This document shows positions 7,077 through 14,879 of a DNA stretch of 16,659 nt, piece after piece (within the stretch, counting starts at the first letter, position 1; the number at the start of each line of letters is the position of its first letter). Below the pieces are notes generated by a model, which was not told where the DNA came from, made no database searches, and saw nothing but the letters and a program-made list of their open reading frames with translations. A program made the translations under genes and the position numbers. Origin of the DNA: Helicobacteraceae bacterium (GTDB lineage: Bacteria > Campylobacterota > Campylobacteria > Campylobacterales > Sulfurimonadaceae); NCBI GenBank assembly GCA_027068615.1, contig JAMOQV010000240.1, forward strand, positions 1 through 16,659, in the 5' to 3' direction.

Positions 7077-8197
7077 TGTTTAGACTATCTAACCTCATAT
7101 CTTCTGTTATAGAAGATAAGAAAGAGCGTTCTTTGGACGGTAGCATAGCTATCTGGAACTTTACAAATAGATGCAATCTATCATGTCTTCATTGTTATTC
7201 AAAATCTACACTAGATGAAGTAGATACACTAACAACTCCACAGATTAAAAAAACCATACTTCAGATGAAAAAAAATGGTGTAAAATTTATCATATTTTCA
7301 GGTGGTGAGCCATTAACAAGAAAAGATTTATTTGAAATAGCTGAATTTTGTAAAGAAAATGGCATCATAACTTACTTATCTAGTAATGGACTATACTTTA
7401 CAAAATCAAACATTAAAAAAATTACAGATACTTTTAACTATGTTGGAGTAAGTATAGATGGAGATAAAAAAACTCACGATTATTTTCGTGGACTAAAAGG
7501 TGCTTTTGATGAGACTCTAAAAGCTGTACTTTTAGCTAATGAAACTGGTGCAAAAGTTGGGATTAGATTTACTATGACAAAAGATACTATAAATTCTTTA
7601 GAATATATCTTTAACTTAGCAGAAAAACACAATATCCCTAAGATATATGTATCGCATCTTGTTTATTCTGGTCGTGGACTAGATAATCTAAATATGGACT
7701 TAACAAAAGAAGAGCGAAGAAAAGCTGTTGAGTTTATACTAGATAAAGCATTTTATTATTATGAAAACAACATCGATATTGAGATAGTAACGGGCAATAT
7801 GGAGATGGATGCTGTTTTATTTTTAAATAAATTTTCTTCAAAATATCCACATTTAAAAGATAAAATGAGAAAAAGACTGGTAAAATGGGGTGGTAATTCA
7901 GCAGGTAGAAAACTTCTAAATATAAATAGCGAGGGGGATGTTAGACCTGATCCATTTTTCCCTGTAACTGTTGGAAATATTATAGAACAAGATTTTAGCG
8001 ATATTTGGCAAAATGGGGAACTTTTAGATAAGTTAAGAGTTCATCCACGAAACCAAATCAAGGGTATTTGTTCAGAATGTAAACAGATAGATATATGTAA
8101 CGGTGGTTCTCGTGCTAGAGCTTATGCTGTTAGTGGAGATTTATGGGAGCAAGACCCATCTTGCTACTTAATTAAAGATGAAAGAGAGAATATCTAA
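7076..8197 (+). CDS. nirJ: Heme d1 biosynthesis radical SAM protein NirJ
   Basis: Radical SAM enzyme of heme d1 synthesis. NirJ removes the two propionates of 12,18-didecarboxysiroheme, which become keto groups. The cluster motif CNLSCLHC gives Cys33, Cys37 and Cys40; SGGEP (75-79) binds SAM. A SPASM/Twitch-like tail carries Cys332, Cys335, Cys341 and Cys363 in ICSECKQIDICNGGSRARAY, a likely second iron-sulfur cluster. Length 373 fits NirJ. AhbC of the alternative heme route has a very similar tail, but linkage to nirS and nirF decides for NirJ. The ribosome site AAAAAGGA lies in the end of the cytochrome gene. One-base overlaps with both neighbours. Confidence 0.92.
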   Translation: MFRLSNLISSVIEDKKERSLDGSIAIWNFTNRCNLSCLHCYSKSTLDEVDTLTTPQIKKTILQMKKNGVKFIIFSGGEPLTRKDLFEIAEFCKENGIITYLSSNGLYFTKSNIKKITDTFNYVGVSIDGDKKTHDYFRGLKGAFDETLKAVLLANETGAKVGIRFTMTKDTINSLEYIFNLAEKHNIPKIYVSHLVYSGRGLDNLNMDLTKEERRKAVEFILDKAFYYYENNIDIEIVTGNMEMDAVLFLNKFSSKYPHLKDKMRKRLVKWGGNSAGRKLLNINSEGDVRPDPFFPVTVGNIIEQDFSDIWQNGELLDKLRVHPRNQIKGICSECKQIDICNGGSRARAYAVSGDLWEQDPSCYLIKDERENI

Positions 8198-9297
8198 TGA
8201 TAAAAAAAGTATTTTTAAGTATAGGTTTAATAGTTACTTTTTGTAATCAACTAAATGCAAGTGATGAGAAAATTTTTGTAGTTGAGAGAGAGAGCAGTTC
8301 TTTAGCAGTTATAGTAGATGATTTACCAAAATCACATATGACTGGTATGCACAATATGAACCATGGTGTTGTAAAGTTTTATAAAAATGATGGTTATCTT
8401 ATAAGCCGTGATGGCTATATAGTAAAGTTTGATCCAAGAACAGAAAAAAAACTAAAAGAGTATAAAACAAGTAAAAGTGCCATAGGTTTTGTTATAAATG
8501 AGAACTATGTAGCTGTTGCTAACTATGATGATAAAAGTGTAGATATTTTAGATAGAGATTTAAATCCTATTAAAAAATTTGTAACTAATTCTAAAAATGT
8601 TGGTATAAAGATTTATAAAAACTATCTTATATTTTCAGAAATGGATAATGATAAAATAACTGTTTTAAAAGATGAAAATTTAGGAAAAGGTCTTCCAAAA
8701 TTTAAAATTTATAAAGAGTTTGAAAATGTTGGAGTTATGCCATTTGATGCTATGATAAAAAACAATCTTTATATTGCTGGATTTTTTCAAAGTAAATTTT
8801 TTGGTGTAGTAAATTTAGATACTATGAAATATAAAAAGATAGATATTTTACTAGAAGACAGAAAACCTGTTCTTAAAGTTCCACATTTTGGTTTTTGGTC
8901 TATAGGAAAAGAAAAGGTATTTATCCCTGCTGTTGGAGATAATAAAGTTTTAGTATATACACCAGATTTCAAATTTATAAAAAATATAAAGACAGAAGGT
9001 TTACCAGTTTTTACATCTCTTTCGCCTGATAAAAAGTACCTTTGTGTAACTTTTAGTGGTAAAAAATTTCCAGTTATACAAATCATAGATACAAAAACTC
9101 TAAAAATTATAAAAAGATTTAAGTTTGATGGTAAAGTTTTACATATTCGTTGGTCAAATTTATATCCTAAACTTTATGTATCAGTAAATGATGCAAATAA
9201 AGTTGCAGTGATAAATACAAAACGATGGTTTCTAAAAAGAGAGATACTTCAAATCAAAAAACCATCGGGTATATTTATTTTTAAAGAGGCTAAATAA
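8197..9297 (+). CDS. nirF: Heme d1 biosynthesis protein NirF
   Basis: Propeller protein homologous to the d1 domain of NirS, required for a late step of heme d1 formation in the periplasm. An export signal spans about 1-21 (ending LNA). Cys16 is not in a good lipobox, so this copy is probably soluble rather than a lipoprotein. The repeats read like VERESSSLAVI, NHGVVKFYKNDGYLI and IVKFDPRTEKKLKEY, and the tail KKPSGIFIF matches the typical NirF ending. His56 (NMNHGVVKF) lines up by context with the essential His of other NirF proteins. Just before it is a His/Met-rich loop, SHMTGMHNMNH (46-56), not usual for the family. Length 366 is normal. The gene begins one base inside the nirJ stop. Confidence 0.88.
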   Translation: MIKKVFLSIGLIVTFCNQLNASDEKIFVVERESSSLAVIVDDLPKSHMTGMHNMNHGVVKFYKNDGYLISRDGYIVKFDPRTEKKLKEYKTSKSAIGFVINENYVAVANYDDKSVDILDRDLNPIKKFVTNSKNVGIKIYKNYLIFSEMDNDKITVLKDENLGKGLPKFKIYKEFENVGVMPFDAMIKNNLYIAGFFQSKFFGVVNLDTMKYKKIDILLEDRKPVLKVPHFGFWSIGKEKVFIPAVGDNKVLVYTPDFKFIKNIKTEGLPVFTSLSPDKKYLCVTFSGKKFPVIQIIDTKTLKIIKRFKFDGKVLHIRWSNLYPKLYVSVNDANKVAVINTKRWFLKREILQIKKPSGIFIFKEAK

Positions 9298-10031
9298 TGT
9301 CTAAAGTTTACTTAACAGGTGCAGGTCCAGGAGACATAGAGCTTTTAACTATGAAAGCTCATAGAGTTATAAAAGAGGCTGATGTTATCATATATGACCG
9401 TTTAGCCAATCCAGATATGCTAGATATGGCAAAAGATGGATGTGAATTTGTTTATGTTGGAAAAGAGGATGGAAGACACACTCTTCCTCAAGATGAGATA
9501 AACGAAGTTATCTATCAAAATGCACTTAAACACGATGTAGTTGTTCGCCTAAAAGGTGGAGACCCATTTGTTTTTGGTCGTGGTGGTGAAGAGGGAAGTT
9601 ATCTTGCTAAAAGAGATATAAAATTTGAAATCATCCCAGGGATTACCTCTGCTATAAGTGTTCCAGCTTATGCTGGAATACCAGTTACACATCGTGGTAT
9701 AGCTGTTAGTTTTAGAGTAGTAACAGGTCATGAATCGCCAAATAAAAAAGAATCTCAAATCCCATGGGAAAACTTTAAAACAAACGATACTATTATCTTT
9801 TTAATGGGGCTTCACAACCTATCTAAAATATCTTCAAAACTTATGGAGATTGGAAAACCAAAAGACTACCCTTGTGCTGTTATATCAAAAGGTACAACAG
9901 AAGAACAAAGTGTAGTTGTTGGCACTCTTGAAGATATAGTAGAAAAATCAAAAGGTGTTCCAACTCCTGCCCTTATAGTTGTTGGAGAGGTTGTAAAACT
10001 AAGAGAGCAGTTAAACTGGTTTAGTAGTTAG
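9297..10031 (+). CDS. cobA: Uroporphyrinogen-III C-methyltransferase (SUMT; NirE/CobA)
   Basis: Adds two methyl groups from SAM to uroporphyrinogen III, giving precorrin-2; cytoplasmic. Family motifs in order: VYLTGAGPGDIELLTMKA (4-21), IIYDRLANPDML (31-42), RLKGGDPFVFGRGGEE (84-99), PGITSAISVPAYAGIPVTHRG (about 114-134). Length 244 is that of a stand-alone SUMT, without a CysG fusion. As the last gene of the coupled nir chain it takes the place of NirE, opening the branch to heme d1, but the same product also serves siroheme and cobalamin. GAGG is 8 nt upstream and the ATG shares a base with the nirF stop. The end overlaps the convergent Sel1 gene by 11 bp, with no hairpin terminator. Confidence 0.95.
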   Translation: MSKVYLTGAGPGDIELLTMKAHRVIKEADVIIYDRLANPDMLDMAKDGCEFVYVGKEDGRHTLPQDEINEVIYQNALKHDVVVRLKGGDPFVFGRGGEEGSYLAKRDIKFEIIPGITSAISVPAYAGIPVTHRGIAVSFRVVTGHESPNKKESQIPWENFKTNDTIIFLMGLHNLSKISSKLMEIGKPKDYPCAVISKGTTEEQSVVVGTLEDIVEKSKGVPTPALIVVGEVVKLREQLNWFSS

Positions 10032-10527
10032 AAAGATTATAATCATCCCATAACTTTATAGCATCTAAGTTTCCATTATCTATCGCTTTTTTAGCATAGA
10101 TTTTGGCATCTTTTAAATCATCTTTTTGAGTGTATATCTCTGCTAAAAGATAGTTTGCTTGTGTATCTCCATCTTTTGCATTTACTTTTAGCCACTCTAT
10201 CGCTTTATCAAACTTTAATAGTTGCATATAGATTTTACCGACATTATCTATTGCTTTTTTATACCCTGCTTTAGCAGAAGCATCTAAAAGCTTAGCACTC
10301 ATAGAGACATTTTGCTCAACTCCATCTCCTAGATAATACATAAGAGCAAGATTATAACTAGCTTCAGAATGATTACTATCAGATGCTTTACTAAGATACT
10401 CAAAAGCTTTTGTTTTATCTTGCTTTACATCTATCCCTAAAAGATAATTCATACCTTTTTTAAAATCATTCTCACTATTTGCATACCCTATAGATATAAC
10501 TAAAAACAATGTAACTAAAAGTTTCAT
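10021..10527 (-). CDS. Exported Sel1-like repeat protein
   Basis: 168 residues with a signal peptide (MKLLVTLFLVISIGYA) and about four helix-turn-helix repeats of Sel1/TPR type between residues 21 and 155. The clearest is ASYNLALMYYLGDGVEQNVS (56-75), followed by AIDNVGKIYMQLLKFDKAIE (92-111) and ANYLLAEIYTQKDDLKDAKI (124-143). Such proteins are periplasmic scaffolds for protein contacts; no catalytic residues are expected. AGGAG lies 7 nt before the ATG. It is divergent from a lipoprotein gene and tail-to-tail with cobA. The partner is unknown. Confidence 0.8.
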   Translation of the reverse strand: MKLLVTLFLVISIGYANSENDFKKGMNYLLGIDVKQDKTKAFEYLSKASDSNHSEASYNLALMYYLGDGVEQNVSMSAKLLDASAKAGYKKAIDNVGKIYMQLLKFDKAIEWLKVNAKDGDTQANYLLAEIYTQKDDLKDAKIYAKKAIDNGNLDAIKLWDDYNLSNY

Positions 10528-10554
10528 TTATAACTCCTATTTTAAAGTATATTT

Positions 10555-10584
10555 ATGTTATTTATTATATCATATAAATAACAT
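10555..10584. promoter_or_regulatory. Dyad and divergent promoters between Sel1 and lipoprotein genes
   Basis: Perfect 11-bp inverted repeat ATGTTATTTAT (10555-10565) / ATAAATAACAT (10574-10584) around an 8-nt centre. The centre holds a minus-strand TATAAT (10569-10564) and a plus-strand TATAAA (10573-10578). The dyad thus covers the -10 regions of both divergent genes, as expected for an operator, although simple AT-rich symmetry is possible. Confidence 0.45.
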
Positions 10585-10607
10585 TATAACGGTAAGGGAA
10601 AATAGAT

Positions 10608-10955
10608 ATGAAAAAGATTTTAAAACTTGGTTTAGTTGGTTGTGTGGCTGGTATTTTAATGAGTGGTTGTGCTGGTAGTTATCTAAATACTAGTCATTCT
10701 AATAATAATGTAGGTGATGAATATATCTATATAAAGAAAGATATAGCAACTAAAAAGATGCATAATCTTATAATGCAAGCAGGTAAAAAAAATGGTTGGA
10801 GAATGACTGAATTCAAAGAAAATGAAGTTATTGCAGAAAATTTATCAGATAAAGATGAAGAAGCAGTTACTATATACTTTACAGATAAGTATTTTTTTAC
10901 AAGACCTAAAAATGATGATTTGATAGAAGCTATACAAGAGGCTTTAGAAGATTAA
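10608..10955 (+). CDS. Putative outer-membrane lipoprotein, unknown function
   Basis: 115 residues. A signal peptide ends in the lipobox LMSGC, so Cys21 should be acylated. Ala follows at +2, which favours sorting to the outer membrane. The mature part has a short flexible stretch rich in Ser and Asn, then a small alpha/beta region with MHNLIMQAGKKNGWRMTEF (51-69) and VTIYFTDKYFFTRP (about 87-100). I recognise no family. AAGGG precedes the ATG. Its TAA shares a base with the ATG of the TrpD2-like gene (TAATG), so the two are co-translated, although their predicted compartments differ. Confidence 0.75.
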   Translation: MKKILKLGLVGCVAGILMSGCAGSYLNTSHSNNNVGDEYIYIKKDIATKKMHNLIMQAGKKNGWRMTEFKENEVIAENLSDKDEEAVTIYFTDKYFFTRPKNDDLIEAIQEALED

Positions 10956-11848
10956 TGAACTTTTTTAAGTATATTCATGCAGTTGGAACAGGTGTTAAAG
11001 GAAATCGTGATTTAAGTTTTGATGAGAGTGTTGATATGATGACACAGATGCTAGATCAAAGCATTCCGAGTGAGCAAATATCTGCATTTTTACTTGGCTG
11101 GAGACTTAAACCTGAAACTACTGATGAGTTTCGTGGTGCGATTAGTGCCTGTGATAAGTATATACAAAAAACAGATATTGCTAACTCTATAGAGTTAGGC
11201 TATCCGTTTGATGGTAAGGTTAAAAACCCATATATATTTCCATTGGTTGCAAAAGTTATAAAATCTAAAGATTTAAATTTAGTTCTTACAGGTGATAACT
11301 TGCAACCATCAAAAGGTGGTATAACCATAAAAGATATATCAAAATCTATAAAATTTGACTCAAATATACACTATTTTGATAGATCTATATTTTTTAAACA
11401 GATGCATAACTTAACAGATGTTAGAAATAAACTTGGACTAAGAACAGCATTTAACACCATTGAAAAATTACCACATGTAGCAAATAGTAACTATGCTATA
11501 ACTGGTGTTTTTCATAAACCTTATGTTAAAAAATATATAGAGATTTTTTCAGATAGATATAAAAGGTTTGCTCTTTTGCAAGGCAACGAGGGTACACCTG
11601 AACTTTTTTCCAAAGGGAGACTTTGGATAAGTGCTGATGATAAAGTTGATGAGTATATAATAGACCCTAAACATTATGGGATTGACTATACAAAATCATG
11701 GGAATCTATATCTTATGAAGAGTCAATAGCTCAACTTGAAAATCCAACTAAAGAGTTTGTAAAACTAGCAAAGTTAAATGGAGCTATATATCTTTTTGTG
11801 GTAAATCAAGCAAAAAGTATAGATGAAGCATTTGAAATGCTGGAGTAG
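10955..11848 (+). CDS. TrpD2/YbiB-like protein (anthranilate phosphoribosyltransferase fold)
   Basis: 297 residues with the fold of nucleoside phosphorylase/TrpD proteins. The N-terminal helical domain includes QIPSEQIS-like text (SIPSEQISAFLLGWRLKPET, 36-55), and the C-terminal part has GLRTAFNTIEKL (161-172), matching the G-x-R-T-x-F-N motif of TrpD. The phosphate-binding loop is altered: LTGDNLQPSKGGITI (111-125) stands where true TrpD has the KHGN motif. YbiB-type TrpD2 proteins lack anthranilate transferase activity and bind nucleic acids in E. coli, so a tryptophan role is unlikely. Coupled to the lipoprotein gene before it; its TAG abuts the stop of the convergent siroheme gene. Confidence 0.75.
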   Translation: MNFFKYIHAVGTGVKGNRDLSFDESVDMMTQMLDQSIPSEQISAFLLGWRLKPETTDEFRGAISACDKYIQKTDIANSIELGYPFDGKVKNPYIFPLVAKVIKSKDLNLVLTGDNLQPSKGGITIKDISKSIKFDSNIHYFDRSIFFKQMHNLTDVRNKLGLRTAFNTIEKLPHVANSNYAITGVFHKPYVKKYIEIFSDRYKRFALLQGNEGTPELFSKGRLWISADDKVDEYIIDPKHYGIDYTKSWESISYEESIAQLENPTKEFVKLAKLNGAIYLFVVNQAKSIDEAFEMLE

Positions 11849-12412
11849 TTAATTCCAACTATCCATATAATCTTTTGCTTTTTTATCTAGCATCTGCATC
11901 CTCTCTTTACCTTTTGGTAGTGTCTTTCTTAAGCCTTTCATCTCTTGTAAAAACCCTACTATACTATCTGGTATAAGCATACTTAGATATTTTCGCAAGT
12001 ATTTTGCCATAGCTGGAGAACTTCCTGATGTTGATACGGCTATAGTTAAGTCCCCTTTTTTAACATAAGATGGAAAGATAAAATCGCAATAATCAACAGA
12101 ATCAACACAGTTACATAAACAGTTATAATTTTTTGACTCTAAAAATATCTCTTTTTGAAGTGCTATATCATCTACTGCAACAACAACTATCGCAAAATCT
12201 TTTATATCCCCCACTTTATAACCACGATACTCATAGTTGATACCTTTCTCTTTTAGTTTTAAAAGCATCTCATCTGAGAACTCTTTTGCTATAACATATA
12301 TATCTTGTGTAAAATCAAGAAGATGGATTAATTTTTCATAAGCGATAAAACCACCACCTACAATTAAAACCTTTTTATTGTCTAGTTTAAAAAAAGCTGG
12401 AAAATATGACAT
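11849..12412 (-). CDS. Precorrin-2 dehydrogenase / siroheme synthase N-domain (CysG-B/Met8-like)
   Basis: NAD-dependent oxidation of precorrin-2 to sirohydrochlorin; family members often insert iron as well. The Rossmann motif is VLIVGGGFIAYEK (15-27). The catalytic aspartate is Asp104 in NCVDSVDYCDFIFPS, the same position as Asp104 of CysG, and the partner loop is VSTSGSSPAMAKYLRK (126-141). At 187 residues it is a short single-module form without the methyltransferase half, which is the separate cobA here. Unusual: Cys98, Cys100, Cys102 and Cys109 cluster around the active Asp. Divergent from the siroheme decarboxylase gene with 82 bp between, so this spacer may control both. It supplies siroheme for heme d1 and for sulfite reduction. 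Confidence 0.9.
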   Translation of the reverse strand: MSYFPAFFKLDNKKVLIVGGGFIAYEKLIHLLDFTQDIYVIAKEFSDEMLLKLKEKGINYEYRGYKVGDIKDFAIVVVAVDDIALQKEIFLESKNYNCLCNCVDSVDYCDFIFPSYVKKGDLTIAVSTSGSSPAMAKYLRKYLSMLIPDSIVGFLQEMKGLRKTLPKGKERMQMLDKKAKDYMDSWN

Positions 12413-12451
12413 AATAATACCTATTATTTTAAGATAAGTAATGATAACATA

Positions 12452-12477
12452 TATAAATCAAAACTCTTGATTAAATC
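12452..12477 (+). promoter_or_regulatory. Possible promoter/operator ahead of the siroheme decarboxylase gene
   Basis: TATAAA at 12452-12457 can serve as -10. It is followed by the dyad AATCAA-N5-TTGATT and an overlapping TGATT-A-AATCA. These resemble halves of an FNR/CRP-type site, but the spacing is not that of the consensus (TTGAT-N4-ATCAA). The core GATTAAAT also occurs in the third nirS repeat (from 3794). Weak evidence. Confidence 0.25.
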
Positions 12478-12494
12478 ATAAAAAAGTAGTTAAA

Positions 12495-13493
12495 ATGAAA
12501 GAAGAGATACTATCACGAATACAAAAAAAATTTCCATTAGTAGAAAAACCATTTAAAGTAATAGCAGATGAATTAAATACAACAGAAGATGAAGTATTAA
12601 AAATACTAAATGAGCAAAAAAAAGAAAATATTATAAGACAAACATCAGCAATCTTTGATACAAAAAGATTAGGTTACAAATCTAGCCTTGTAGCTTTTAA
12701 GATACCAAAAGAGAAGATAGATGAAGCAGTTGAGATAATCAACTCACACCCTGGGGTATCACACAACTATGAGAGAAACCACGAGTTTAACATCTGGTTT
12801 ACTATGGCTGTTGCACCTGATTCTAAGCTAGGACTTGATAAAACCATAGAGATACTCTCAGAGCTAACCCAAGCAGATGATTATATAATGTTACCAACTT
12901 TAAAACTTTTTAAGATAAATGTTAAACTAAATACAACTGGCAAAGATGAAAAAAAAGAAAAAGTTAAAAAAGTTATACATAAAGATATAGAGTTAAGCAA
13001 ACTTCATCACCAAATCATACAAAAAGTACAATACGATATAAAATTTGTAAGTGAGCCTTTTTTAGAGATTATAAATGAGTTGGATATTGATTATGATACT
13101 TTCTTTAAAATCTTAGCCGAGTTACAAGAATCTGGTATGATGAGAAGATTTGCTTCTATCTTAAACCATAGAAAAGCTGGATTTAATGCAAATGCAATGG
13201 TAGTTTGGGATGTTGATGAAAAAGATGGTGAAAGTATAGGTGAGAGAGCTGCTAGTTTTAGTGCAGTAAGTCATTGTTACTTAAGACCAAAATACGAAAA
13301 CTGGCCTTACAACCTTTTTACAATGGTTCACGGAAAAACGACAGATGAAACAAATAGTATTATAGAAGATATGTCAAAAGAGATACCATCTAAAAGTTAT
13401 ATGCCACTTTACTCATCAAGGGAGTTTAAAAAAGTTCGTATAGAGTACTTTACAAAATCTTTTGATGAGTGGGAAAACTCATATATCAAATAA
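12495..13493 (+). CDS. Fused AsnC-type siroheme decarboxylase (NirDL/AhbAB-like)
   Basis: Removes two acetate carboxyls of siroheme to give 12,18-didecarboxysiroheme, the substrate of NirJ. 332 residues made of two Lrp/AsnC-like units. Unit 1 (about 1-146) has a winged-helix start (FKVIADELNTTEDEVLKIL), IIRQTSAIFDTKRLGYKSSL and the active-site-like HNYERNHEFNIWFTM (90-104). Unit 2 (about 165-332) has MMRRFASILNHRKAGFNANA and SHCYLRPKYENWPYNLFTM (259-277). A lysine-rich linker (148-165) joins them. Despite the DNA-binding fold these are enzymes, not regulators. The start has no strong ribosome site. A bidirectional hairpin closes the gene. NirDL fusion is known in other denitrifiers; here it appears to be the only decarboxylase. 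Confidence 0.88.
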   Translation: MKEEILSRIQKKFPLVEKPFKVIADELNTTEDEVLKILNEQKKENIIRQTSAIFDTKRLGYKSSLVAFKIPKEKIDEAVEIINSHPGVSHNYERNHEFNIWFTMAVAPDSKLGLDKTIEILSELTQADDYIMLPTLKLFKINVKLNTTGKDEKKEKVKKVIHKDIELSKLHHQIIQKVQYDIKFVSEPFLEIINELDIDYDTFFKILAELQESGMMRRFASILNHRKAGFNANAMVVWDVDEKDGESIGERAASFSAVSHCYLRPKYENWPYNLFTMVHGKTTDETNSIIEDMSKEIPSKSYMPLYSSREFKKVRIEYFTKSFDEWENSYIK

Positions 13494-13520
13494 AAACTTA
13501 GGTATACAACCTAAGTTTTT
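13492..13520. terminator. Bidirectional intrinsic terminator
   Basis: AAAAACTTAGGT (13492-13503) pairs perfectly with ACCTAAGTTTTT (13509-13520) around a 5-nt loop. The stem begins inside the stop codon of the decarboxylase gene and ends 6 nt before the nhaD stop. Runs of T follow the GC core on both strands, so it can end transcripts from both sides. Confidence 0.85.
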
Positions 13521-13526
13521 ATAATC

Positions 13527-14879
13527 TTAATAAAGTCCTATTATCTCAAACTGAACATACCAGATAGTTACAGAAACCATATAACCAACAAATATAGTCC
13601 AAGCATGTTTCATATGGCTACCAAAAGTGTATATACCGTGCAGACGACCCATAACACCAACACCAGCAGCCGAACCAAAAGAGATAAGACTTCCACCAAC
13701 ACCAGCTGTCATAGTAACTAGCATCCATTGATCGATTCCCATCTCTGGAGATGATTTAAGTATAGCACTCATAACAGGAACATTATCTACGATAGCAGAT
13801 AAGAAACCAACACCAACATTTGCAACTGTTGGACCAACGATGCTATATAAATCGTGGATATAGTTTAAGAAACCTAAGAAGTGTAAAGCACCAACAGCTG
13901 AAAGGATACCAAAGAAGAAAAGAAGTGTATCATTTTCGATTTTTTCCATACTTTGATAGATATTAAATCCGTTTTTACCAGTCTTTTTAAGTTGAATTGC
14001 AAAAAGTTTAAGTATAGCTAAACCAAACATCATACCCCACATAGCTGGGAAATGGAAAAACTGATGTCCAAGAACAGCGATAACAATGGTACCAATACCT
14101 AAGTAAACAACACCTATACCACCATCTTTTACAACTGGTTTTTCCTCTTTTGAAGCATCAAAAGGTGGTTGTCCATCTGGAACTGACTTAGAAAGTAACA
14201 ATGCAGTAACACCCCAACCAAGAACAGAAGCAGGGAAAAGGAATAAAAAGTCAACAAACTCACCCTTACCAGCAGTCCAAGCCATTAGAGTTGTAATATC
14301 ACCAAATGGAGACCAAGCACCACCAGCATTTGCAGCTACAACGATATTTATAGCACCTGGAACTAAAAATGATATATTTCTTTTATCTATTGTAAATAAA
14401 ACAGTAGAAAGGATAAGTGCAGTTGTTAAGTTATCCGCAACTGGTGAGATAAAAAATGCTAAAAGACCAGTTAACCAAAAAAGTTTCTTATAAGTGTAAC
14501 CTTTAGATACAAGTTTATACTTCATAAGGTCAAAAACACCTCTTTCTATAAGTGTTTCTATAAAAGTCATAGCAACAAGTAAGAAGAAAAATATCTCTGC
14601 AATCTCGAGTATAAGGTGTTCTAACTCATCGTGTAAAGGTTCTGGATTCATACCATTTATAGCAAAATAAATCCCAACCAACATAAACATAAAAGTACCT
14701 GCAAAAAGTGCAGGTTTTGCTTTATTTACTTCATACTGCTCCTCTGTTGCTATAAAATAATAAGCTACAACAAAAACAGCTAAACTTAACCATCCTACCC
14801 ATGTAGTGGCAAGATTAACATCTGTTGTAGCATGACTTGCGACATTTACAACATTTTCAACTACTGAACCGTGTTCCAT
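13527..14879 (-). CDS. nhaD: Sodium/proton antiporter NhaD
   Basis: Inner-membrane Na+/H+ exchanger of the ion transporter superfamily, about 12 hydrophobic segments. Family signatures: AEIFFFLLVAMTFIETL near residue 100, SPVADNLTTALIL (145-157) and NAGGAWSPFGDITTLMAW (184-201), with the paired second-half copy SAIVDNVPVMSAIL and GSAAGVGVMG. 450 residues from the second of two adjacent ATGs. I prefer it because GAGGAG is only 2 nt from the first ATG (14882) but 5 nt from the second. The ribosome site lies inside the end of nadB, whose TGA touches the start, so translation is probably coupled. It fits a marine or saline habitat. It ends at the shared terminator. Confidence 0.93.
   Translation of the reverse strand: MEHGSVVENVVNVASHATTDVNLATTWVGWLSLAVFVVAYYFIATEEQYEVNKAKPALFAGTFMFMLVGIYFAINGMNPEPLHDELEHLILEIAEIFFFLLVAMTFIETLIERGVFDLMKYKLVSKGYTYKKLFWLTGLLAFFISPVADNLTTALILSTVLFTIDKRNISFLVPGAINIVVAANAGGAWSPFGDITTLMAWTAGKGEFVDFLFLFPASVLGWGVTALLLSKSVPDGQPPFDASKEEKPVVKDGGIGVVYLGIGTIVIAVLGHQFFHFPAMWGMMFGLAILKLFAIQLKKTGKNGFNIYQSMEKIENDTLLFFFGILSAVGALHFLGFLNYIHDLYSIVGPTVANVGVGFLSAIVDNVPVMSAILKSSPEMGIDQWMLVTMTAGVGGSLISFGSAAGVGVMGRLHGIYTFGSHMKHAWTIFVGYMVSVTIWYVQFEIIGLY

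Noticed and set aside
8787..9086. Open frame of 99 codons antisense to nirF
   Set aside because: Lies wholly inside nirF; no family features and no upstream signals.
9549..9758. Open frame of 69 codons antisense to the SUMT gene
   Set aside because: Covers the highly conserved SUMT core; aromatic-rich nonsense-like translation.
12467..12480. FNR box candidate TTGATTAAATCAT
   Set aside because: Half-sites are 3 nt apart instead of 4 and the right half is imperfect; kept only as a weak regulatory candidate.
12495..13493. Reading the AsnC-like protein as a transcription regulator
   Set aside because: Two tandem units with HxYxR and WPYN motifs and the nir context fit siroheme decarboxylase, not an Lrp regulator.
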